Assembly: GCA_937952455.1 (NCBI GenBank)
Contig: CALFYU010000490.1
Location: 1-11,311 of the forward strand
DNA from: an uncultured Planctomycetaceae bacterium
GTDB lineage: Bacteria; Planctomycetota; Planctomycetia; Planctomycetales; Planctomycetaceae
Direction: 5' to 3'
Length of the DNA: 11,311 nucleotides
Part shown: positions 1-5,839 of the stretch, piece by piece
How positions within the stretch are numbered: the stretch's first letter is position 1
Layout: each line of letters begins with the position of its first letter
Position numbers and translations under genes: made by a program
The notes under the pieces: model-generated
The model's input: only the letters and a program-made list of their open reading frames with translations
Told to the model about the DNA's origin: nothing
Databases searched by the model: none

Positions 1-1
1 G

Positions 2-1600
2 CGGCGGCACATTCGCGTTGGGGATCAAGCACGCAACCCGGGCGATCTGGTCTCGCAGATCGGCCAATGGAAATCGGCCGGGGTGGCCGCTGACGCGGCC
101 GGTGAGGTGGCCGAAAACGACCGCGAGTTCCTCGCCGCCATGGCGTTTCGCCGCTATCAACAGAACCTGCGAGCCGCCGGCGGCGTTGATTTCGACGACT
201 TGCTGCTGCTGACGCGGCAACTTTTTCGGGAACACCCCGAAACGCTCGAGCGGCAGCGGCGAAAATATTCACATGTGCAGATCGACGAATATCAGGACAC
301 CAACGGCATTCAATTCGATTTGGTGGAAGCTCTCGTCGGCGAGCACCGCAATCTGTGCGTTGTGGGAGATGACGACCAGTCGATTTATGGCTGGCGGGGA
401 GCGGAGGTGCGGCACATCCTCGGCTTTCACCTCACGTTCCCCGGCGCCAAGGTGATTCGCCTGGAGGACAACTACCGCTGCACGGACAAGATCATCGCCC
501 TGGCCAACGAGTTGGTCCGCCACAATCGTGGGCGGCACAAAAAGACGCTCGTGGCACACAAAACCTCCCCGCACCAGGTCCGCTTTAACAAATACAACAC
601 AGAGGTCGACGAAGCCGAACAGACCGTGCAGGAAATTCAATACCTGATCAACGAGATGAACGTCTCGCCGGGCGATTTCGCGATTCTCTTCCGCACCAAC
701 GAACAGCCGCGGTTGTTCGAAACCGAATTGCGGCGGCGGCAACTTCCGTACTTACTGCTCGGGACGCAGTCATTTTTTGATCGCCGCGAAATTCGCGACT
801 TGCTGTCCTATCTAAAAGTCCTGGCACAACCGTCGGACGAGATTTCATTGCGGCGGATCATTAACACGCCGACCCGCGGCATCGGCCCCGGCACAGTCGA
901 AAAGCTCGTGGCCCGCGCCGTCAAAGCGGGCAGCAGCCTGTGGGACGTCTTGCCGGAGGCCGAATCCGCCGGCGAGGTCCCACACAAAGCAGCCCAGTCG
1001 ATTGAATCGTTTCGCCAGATGATGGATCGCCACCGGCACCGGTTCAAGTCGGCCACGCACGGCTTGGGAGAATGCCTGCGGCAATTGATCGACGACATCG
1101 ACTATGAACGCGAGATCCAGCGTGTTTATAAGGAACCCACGCAACAGTCGTTGCGAATGGCCATGGTCGAGGAATTGGTTGAAGCGGTGGAACAATACGA
1201 ACAACAAGCCAAATCCCCGTCGCTGCAAGAATTCCTGGAAGAGACGGCCCTCAACGGCCGCGACGTCGAAAGTGACAAAGAGTCGCAAGTCTCCCAAGAC
1301 GCGATTAAACTCATGACGCTGCACAGCGCAAAAGGCCTGGAGTTTCCCCGCGTCTATCTGGTCGGCATGGAAGAAGGCATTCTGCCGCACAAGCGTTCGG
1401 TGGAGGGAACCGAAGCCAACATCGAAGAGGAACGGCGATTGGCGTACGTCGGCATCACCCGCGCCTGCGACCACCTGACGCTCAGCCGCGCCAAAACTCG
1501 CACGAAATGGGGCAAACCCCGCCCGACGCTGCCGTCGCGGTTTCTGTACGAAATGTTCGGCGAAACGCCGCCAGCGGCGGATGACGATGACGACGAGTGA
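2..1600 (+). CDS. UvrD/Rep/PcrA-type superfamily 1 DNA helicase, C-terminal part (5' end outside window)
   Basis: This is an ATP-dependent 3'-5' DNA helicase of superfamily 1A, acting in repair or replication restart. The frame is open from base 2, so the first internal ATG (83) is not the true start and 532 residues are visible. SF1 motifs appear in order, numbered from base 2: Walker B/motif II DEYQDTN (95-101), motif III VGDDDQSIYGWRGA (from 121), motif IV LEDNYR (154-159), motif V LMTLHSAKGLEFPRVYLVG (from 437) and motif VI EEERRLAYVGITRA (from 475). The Walker A lysine and Q motif lie upstream of the window. After motif VI the protein reaches PSRFLYEMFGE and stops in an acidic tail of five Asp and a Glu. 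It therefore lacks the long C-terminal extension with the Tudor-like RNA-polymerase-binding domain of typical UvrD/PcrA. The helicase assignment is very secure; the choice among UvrD, PcrA and Rep is not, so no symbol is given. Confidence 0.95.
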   Translation, partial: RRHIRVGDQARNPGDLVSQIGQWKSAGVAADAAGEVAENDREFLAAMAFRRYQQNLRAAGGVDFDDLLLLTRQLFREHPETLERQRRKYSHVQIDEYQDTNGIQFDLVEALVGEHRNLCVVGDDDQSIYGWRGAEVRHILGFHLTFPGAKVIRLEDNYRCTDKIIALANELVRHNRGRHKKTLVAHKTSPHQVRFNKYNTEVDEAEQTVQEIQYLINEMNVSPGDFAILFRTNEQPRLFETELRRRQLPYLLLGTQSFFDRREIRDLLSYLKVLAQPSDEISLRRIINTPTRGIGPGTVEKLVARAVKAGSSLWDVLPEAESAGEVPHKAAQSIESFRQMMDRHRHRFKSATHGLGECLRQLIDDIDYEREIQRVYKEPTQQSLRMAMVEELVEAVEQYEQQAKSPSLQEFLEETALNGRDVESDKESQVSQDAIKLMTLHSAKGLEFPRVYLVGMEEGILPHKRSVEGTEANIEEERRLAYVGITRACDHLTLSRAKTRTKWGKPRPTLPSRFLYEMFGETPPAADDDDDE

Positions 1601-1621
1601 ATTCCAATTGCTGTCCCTCAG

Positions 1622-1642
1622 CCCCCCGGCTTGGCCGGGGGG
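1622..1642. repeat. GC-rich palindrome, copy 1 (perfect 9-bp stem)
   Basis: CCCCCCGGC (1622-1630), loop TTG, GCCGGGGGG (1634-1642), starting 21 nt after the helicase stop codon. A near-identical palindrome with the same TCAGCC flank occurs in the opposite orientation at 9972-9990. No T-tract follows on either strand, so it is not a classic intrinsic terminator. It could still form a strong hairpin at the ends of the convergent helicase and oxidoreductase transcripts. Confidence 0.7.
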
Positions 1643-1653
1643 TTGCGCGGACG

Positions 1654-1698
1654 GGAGACCTGCGGTCGGGACCGTGCGGGGTCAGGAGACCCGCGCAC
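1654..1698. repeat. Cluster of inverted and direct repeats between convergent genes
   Basis: Directly seen: GGAGACC occurs at 1654-1660 and again at 1685-1691. The palindrome GGTC-GG-GACC lies at 1664-1673. A longer hairpin pairs GTGCGGGGTC (1674-1683) with GACCCGCGCAC (1688-1698) across an AGGA loop, with one bulged base. With the palindrome at 1622-1642 these fill most of the 127-bp space between the helicase and the oxidoreductase. This looks like a structured, possibly multicopy intergenic element rather than coding DNA; its function is unknown. Confidence 0.55.
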
Positions 1699-1727
1699 AA
1701 CGCTTTCGGAGATTCGCGCACAGCGTG

Positions 1728-3107
1728 TCAGACTTCGATCTCAAACCCCGCGCGCTTATCGCGGCTGACGAAACTCTGTGCCTGCTTGTCGCCGATGATC
1801 TGTTCGGCTTGCGGGTCCCATTGAAGCTTGCGTCCCAACCGGGCGGCGATTCCGGCGAGGTGGCAGGTGGTCAGCCCGCGGTGGTGGCTGAAGACGTCCG
1901 AAACGGGCTGTTTGCGGGCGGCGACCGCTTCGAAAAAATTCTGGAAATGGTCGGTCAGCGGGAAATCCTTATACACCTTTTCCAAAGCGCCGTCGGGCAA
2001 GGGATTCGCGGCAAGCTCTTCCACCGGTTTGCCGGCCAGCCGGCCGCGGTTGATGAAGATGCGGCCTTCCGTGCCTTCGAACAAGATCCCGTTGTCCAAA
2101 TCGTGGCGGATCACCAGTTCCATGCCGTCGTCGTATTGCGCCTTGATGAGAAACTCCGTCGCCGTGTTGTATTGATTGTCGGCGGCGGGATAACCCTCTT
2201 TGAAGGGGACCGGGTGTTTGACCATCACGGGATCGATCGTGACCGGGCCGGTGTCGATTTTGTCCATCGCCCAGGTGGCAATGTCGACATGGTGCGCACC
2301 CCAGTCGGTCAATTTGCCGCCGGAGTATTCGTACCACCAGCGGAATTCATAGTGGCACCGCGACCAGCTCTTGGTTTCGCCGTTGGGGCCTTCTAACCGC
2401 CGAAAGGCCACTTCGGGCGCCGGGCCTTGCCATTGATTCCAGTCGAGATGTTTTGGGGGATCGACTGCGGGGATCTCCGGACTGGTCGGGCCGCCGCCGA
2501 TGCTGCACGTCACCTGTTTGATTTTCCCGATCCGGCCGTCGCGGATCATGGCGATTGCCCGCAGGAAGCGGTCGTCGCTGCGTTGTTGCGTGCCGACTTG
2601 CACAATGCGGCCGGTGCGGCGACAAACGTCGCACATCTGCCGCCCCTCGTCGATGGTGAGCGTCATTGGTTTTTCGCAGTAGACGTCTTTGCCCGACAGC
2701 ATCGCCTCGATGGCAATCTTGGCGTGCCAATGATCGGGCGTGGAAATGTGCACCACGTCGATGTCGTCGCGATCGATGATGGCGCGATAGTCGGCAACGT
2801 TTTCCGGCGATGTGCCGCCCCAGTCTTTGACGAGCGCCGCCGCACGTTCGCGGCGCTGGGCGTCGGCGTCGCACACCGCCACAATGTCGCCGTACTTGGG
2901 AAATTCCTTGCCGGATCCGTAGGTGCCGTCTAAGCCCGTCGCGCGGTGGTCCCAACGGCTGCCGGTCCCCACGGCGGCAATCCGCGGCCGCGCGTTGGGA
3001 CTTTCAAACCCAGATGCGCGTCCGGCAAGCCCGGTCCAGACGGCGATTCCCGCCCAGGCTGACGATTGCTGTAAAAATCGGCGGCGGTTGAGGTGATTGA
3101 CCGTCAT
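1728..3107 (-). CDS. Tat-exported Gfo/Idh/MocA-family oxidoreductase
   Basis: This is a predicted NAD(P)-dependent oxidoreductase of the glucose-fructose oxidoreductase/inositol dehydrogenase family, 459 residues, acting on an unknown sugar or polyol-like substrate. The N-terminus has a twin-arginine signal (NRRRFLQQ, residues 7-14) followed by a hydrophobic stretch to about residue 33, which predicts folded export through Tat. The Rossmann part starts near IAAVGTGSRW (43-52). The family EKP motif appears as YCEKPMTL (143-150), and the C-terminal catalytic region as GGKLTDWGAHHVD (263-275), with Asp268 and His272/His273 as likely catalytic residues. Planctomycetes carry many such exported paralogs. 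The start is the ATG at 3107, just before the Tat motif; the Shine-Dalgarno sequence is weak (GGGGT). It lies 41 bp downstream of the ClC gene on the same strand and could share its transcript. Substrate cannot be told from sequence. Confidence 0.93.
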   Translation of the reverse strand: MTVNHLNRRRFLQQSSAWAGIAVWTGLAGRASGFESPNARPRIAAVGTGSRWDHRATGLDGTYGSGKEFPKYGDIVAVCDADAQRRERAAALVKDWGGTSPENVADYRAIIDRDDIDVVHISTPDHWHAKIAIEAMLSGKDVYCEKPMTLTIDEGRQMCDVCRRTGRIVQVGTQQRSDDRFLRAIAMIRDGRIGKIKQVTCSIGGGPTSPEIPAVDPPKHLDWNQWQGPAPEVAFRRLEGPNGETKSWSRCHYEFRWWYEYSGGKLTDWGAHHVDIATWAMDKIDTGPVTIDPVMVKHPVPFKEGYPAADNQYNTATEFLIKAQYDDGMELVIRHDLDNGILFEGTEGRIFINRGRLAGKPVEELAANPLPDGALEKVYKDFPLTDHFQNFFEAVAARKQPVSDVFSHHRGLTTCHLAGIAARLGRKLQWDPQAEQIIGDKQAQSFVSRDKRAGFEIEV

Positions 3108-3148
3108 CGCTGTGACCCCGTTCTTGCAAAATTGGAGAGACGGTTCAT

Positions 3149-5002
3149 TTACGCCAGTTGTCCTTGTTTTCGCTTCAACAACTGCCGGTTATAGAATGCG
3201 ATCGTTTCCTTGCGGCGGAGCATCCCCAACAATTTGCCCGGTTCATCGGCATCGAACACCGGCAGTTCGTCGAGATTCACGGAGGTAAACCGCTGCAGCG
3301 CGGTATTGAGGTCATCCTTGGGCGTCACGCTGACGATGTTGGTCGTCATGATGTCTTCGGCGATCGCCAGGTTCCAGATCGTCTCGTCGTACAAATAGGT
3401 CCGCACGTCGCGGGCGGAGAAAATTCCCACAACGCGGTCCTCGGTGTTGACCACCGGAAAGTACGATTCGTGCGTCTCGGCCAGCAGGTGCACAATTTCG
3501 TCGAGCGTCATTGACTCCGGCACACAGGTCACCGGGCGGCCGGGAACGAACACGTCGCTCACATGAATCCCTTCCAACACGTCGACGATAAAGTCGCCGC
3601 GGTGCGCGGGAGATTCCAGCCGGCTGGGGACCTGTTTTTGGTACAACGTCCAACGCCGGCAGAACAGAAAACAGAGCGTCGAAACCCACATGGCGGGCAG
3701 CAGCAATTGATAATTGCCGGTCATCTCTGAGACCATGATGATCGTCGAGATCGGTGCATGCGCCGCCCCGGCAAAGAACCCCGCCATGCCGACAATCGTA
3801 TACGCCTGCGGGTGATGCACGATGCCGGGGGAATACTGGTGAAAGAAATGCCCCACGGCCGAACCAACTGATCCGCCGATCACCATGGAGGGGCCGAACA
3901 CCCCGCCGGATCCGCCGGAACTGATCGTCAGCGAGGTGGTCACGATTTTTCCCAGCGCCACCGCCAACAACAATTGGATGGACATCGACGGACTGGGCGC
4001 GACCGCGTCCTGTACGGCACCATAGCCCGTGGAGAGCACTGCCAGCGCCCGCCGATCGCCGTCGAAGGCATAGTAAATGCCCAATCCGACGACCCCGGCC
4101 AACGCCGCCCCCAAAGCGGGACGCAAAATGGCCGGCAGCGGCAAGCGGTCAAAAACCTTATGCGTGCCGTAAAAGACCTTGATATATAAGATTGCCGACA
4201 GGGCCAGGACTACGGCCAGCAGCGCGTACGGGATCAGTTCCAGCGGTGAACCGACTTCGAACTGCAAGTCGCGGCCGAACAGCGGCATAAAGCGATATTC
4301 CGCCGGCAAGGAGAGGCTGTAGACGCTGTAGCCAATGATCGAGGAGATGGCCGCCGGGACGATCACCTCCGATTCAATTTCGGCATCTTTGTAAAGGATT
4401 TCCCCGGCGAACAGTGCTCCGGCCAACGGCGCGCGGAAGATTGCGCCGACACCGGCCCCCATTCCGGCGGCCACCATGATCCGCCGGTCACGATCGGACA
4501 GCTTCAAACGCGTGGCGAGATAGGAGCCGAACCCGGCACCGATTTGGGCAATCGGGCCTTCGCGACCGCCCGAGCCGCCTGTTCCTAACGTGACCGCCGA
4601 GGCGATTGTCTTAATCAGCGGCACGCGGCCGCGAATAATGCCGCGGTTTTGGTGAAAGGCCTCAATCGCGCTATCAGTGCCGTGCCCCGCGGCCTCGGGC
4701 GCGAATTTGAAAACCAGATACCCGGACACCAATCCCCCGCCCGCCATCACGGCCAGGAGCTTCCAAGGGACTAAATCTCGCTCGACGTGCCCGAAAAACC
4801 CGAATTCGCCGACCGGTTCGTGCGGGGCATAACCCGCGATGCCGTTTAAGGCGACCGAGAGCACCAGCTGACTGAGAATCTGAAAGGCGATTGCGCCCAA
4901 CCCGGCAACGATCCCAATCATGGCCGACAGAAAAAACCATTTTCCCGCCGACTTGAGGTCGAATGCTTTAATGAGATTGTCAAAGCGTTGTGCGAGTTCC
5001 AT
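3149..5002 (-). CDS. ClC-family chloride channel/antiporter with tandem C-terminal CBS domains
   Basis: This is an integral membrane ClC protein of 617 residues moving chloride or a related anion. Signatures are the selectivity segment GSGGREGPIAQIG (144-156) with the external gating glutamate Glu148, the APLAG helix (191-195), and GGSGGVFGPSMVIGG (363-377). A tyrosine in WTLYQKQ (Tyr454) is a candidate for the central pore tyrosine. The usual GSGIP motif is replaced by GHGTD (106-110). In LAGALFAGEIL the first glutamate is kept (Glu201), but the next position, which holds the internal proton glutamate in E. coli ClC, is Ile202. Two CBS domains follow (about 477-535 and 545-610), suggesting regulation by nucleotides or by conformation. 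The ATG at 5002 was chosen because it puts the ClC core at the distance from the N-terminus seen in E. coli ClC; the same frame is open to 5137, with an alternative ATG at 5068. Family call very sure; channel versus exchanger not resolved. Confidence 0.93.
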   Translation of the reverse strand: MELAQRFDNLIKAFDLKSAGKWFFLSAMIGIVAGLGAIAFQILSQLVLSVALNGIAGYAPHEPVGEFGFFGHVERDLVPWKLLAVMAGGGLVSGYLVFKFAPEAAGHGTDSAIEAFHQNRGIIRGRVPLIKTIASAVTLGTGGSGGREGPIAQIGAGFGSYLATRLKLSDRDRRIMVAAGMGAGVGAIFRAPLAGALFAGEILYKDAEIESEVIVPAAISSIIGYSVYSLSLPAEYRFMPLFGRDLQFEVGSPLELIPYALLAVVLALSAILYIKVFYGTHKVFDRLPLPAILRPALGAALAGVVGLGIYYAFDGDRRALAVLSTGYGAVQDAVAPSPSMSIQLLLAVALGKIVTTSLTISSGGSGGVFGPSMVIGGSVGSAVGHFFHQYSPGIVHHPQAYTIVGMAGFFAGAAHAPISTIIMVSEMTGNYQLLLPAMWVSTLCFLFCRRWTLYQKQVPSRLESPAHRGDFIVDVLEGIHVSDVFVPGRPVTCVPESMTLDEIVHLLAETHESYFPVVNTEDRVVGIFSARDVRTYLYDETIWNLAIAEDIMTTNIVSVTPKDDLNTALQRFTSVNLDELPVFDADEPGKLLGMLRRKETIAFYNRQLLKRKQGQLA

Positions 5003-5090
5003 TGAATACGACAGCCGGGGGAAAGGCCTTAAAAAATACTGGGGCGTAGTAGCGGGGCGAGTCGGCATTCTATGACTACGGTCACAGAAA

Positions 5091-5121
5091 ATCATAGCGG
5101 GCGGCGAAAATTTGCCGTCAA
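5091..5121 (-). promoter_or_regulatory. Weak promoter candidate for the ClC gene
   Basis: On the minus strand there is TATGAT (plus 5091-5096) and upstream TTGACG (plus 5116-5121), with a 19-bp spacer that is longer than ideal. It would start transcription about 80 nt before the ATG at 5002. The -35 box lies inside the hairpin at 5111-5129, so the two readings partly compete. Confidence 0.25.
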
Positions 5122-5129
5122 TCGGCAAA
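5107..5129 (-). terminator. Possible intrinsic terminator after the small membrane protein gene
   Basis: Inverted repeat TTTGCCG (5111-5117), loop of five, CGGCAAA (5123-5129). Read on the minus strand the stem is followed by four T (plus 5107-5110) and then CG. It lies about 90 nt after the stop of the 149-residue membrane protein and before the ClC gene. The stem is short and the T-run is short, so this is only plausible. Confidence 0.35.
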
Positions 5130-5197
5130 AAAGCCACATTTCCCGCTAGAAATCGATCCTGGCCGCTGCGCTCGATCTGCGTCGCCGCAACACCGAA

Positions 5198-5230
5198 TTA
5201 CGAAAGCTCCCCCGCGGGTTACGAATGCTC
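5198..5230. repeat. 12-bp imperfect direct repeat across a stop codon
   Basis: TTACGAAAGCTC (5198-5209) and TTACGAATGCTC (5219-5230) differ at one base and are 21 bp apart. Each starts with the complement of a TAA stop in the frame of the small membrane protein, so the last codons and stop appear to have been tandemly duplicated. Confidence 0.5.
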
Positions 5231-5668
5231 GTCGTGGTGCCCGTTGCCCTCGCCCTGATGTTCCCGCCGCAAGCGATCGGCCTCGCGCTCCAGGGCCATA
5301 CGTTGCATGTGAACCTCGGTCAGCGCCGCCTGAGTGTGCGTGCGAATTGCCAACCAGTCTCCCAGCGCCAATAGCAGCACCCAGAGGACCAACAGCAGCA
5401 GGACGGCCAACCAGATCACGAAAATGAGGACGTCTTTGCGGTTGATGACCTGTATGTCGCCGATAAGCATCACCAGCCCGATGAGGGTCAACGCCCCCGA
5501 TGTTTGCATCCGGCGGCGATATTGGCGGCGAAAGAACTCCAGATCGTCTTCGGTAATACTGGAGTCGGCCTGTTGCCGGTTCCACACCAGACCGTGGTGA
5601 CGGATTAAGAACAGACCGACCACGATCAATCCGCCGCCGGCGACTAAAATCGGAATGGAGTTGCCCAC
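5219..5668 (-). CDS. Small three-helix membrane protein of unknown function
   Basis: I do not recognise this 149-residue protein. Three hydrophobic segments are visible: about 5-22, 57-75 and 79-104. Between the first two is a charged stretch containing FFRRQYRRR (45-53). The C-terminal part (about 110-137) is a charged, probably helical segment (LTEVHMQRMALEREADRLRRE) that could form a coiled coil, ending in a His/Gly/Asp-rich tail. The start codon is GTG at 5668, supported by AAGG about nine bases upstream. The length and clear hydrophobic pattern make it a credible gene. It sits between the SulP-carbonic anhydrase gene (171 bp upstream) and the ClC gene on the same strand, so a supporting role in transport or membrane homeostasis is conceivable but unproven. 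Confidence 0.75.
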   Translation of the reverse strand: MGNSIPILVAGGGLIVVGLFLIRHHGLVWNRQQADSSITEDDLEFFRRQYRRRMQTSGALTLIGLVMLIGDIQVINRKDVLIFVIWLAVLLLLVLWVLLLALGDWLAIRTHTQAALTEVHMQRMALEREADRLRREHQGEGNGHHDEHS

Positions 5669-5780
5669 AGCGAAGACCTTAGAAGAACGAGAGCCGAGAC
5701 GAAAGAGCTGCGGCTTCGATCTTACTCACCCCACGTCAACGCGGGCAACCCCCTGCCGACATTTGCTCTCATCCCGTGCG

Positions 5781-5817
5781 GTCCGCTCCCGCGGACAATC
5801 GATCATGTCGATTGCCC
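5781..5817. other. Two adjacent hairpins downstream of the SulP-carbonic anhydrase gene
   Basis: GTCCGC (5781-5786) pairs with GCGGAC (5791-5796) across TCCC. It is followed by CAATCGA (5796-5802) pairing with TCGATTG (5808-5814) across a five-base loop; the second stem can be extended past one mismatch by GG/CC. They lie just 3' of the permease stop (5840, minus strand), in a 171-bp gap with no other gene. No clear T-tract is seen. They may act as transcript-end or processing structures. Confidence 0.45.
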
Positions 5818-5839
5818 TGATGGTCATCGGCCGGCGATA

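Noticed and set aside
1581..2396. Long plus-strand reading frame (271 residues) opposite the oxidoreductase gene
   Set aside because: It lies fully antisense to a gene with clear Tat, EKP and GAHHVD motifs. It shows no recognisable domain, and long antisense frames are expected in GC-rich coding DNA.
5003..5137. N-terminal extension of the ClC gene by 45 residues
   Set aside because: The extra residues show no conserved feature, no ribosome site was seen, and the ATG at 5002 places the ClC motifs at the spacing from the N-terminus seen in E. coli ClC. Not fully excluded.
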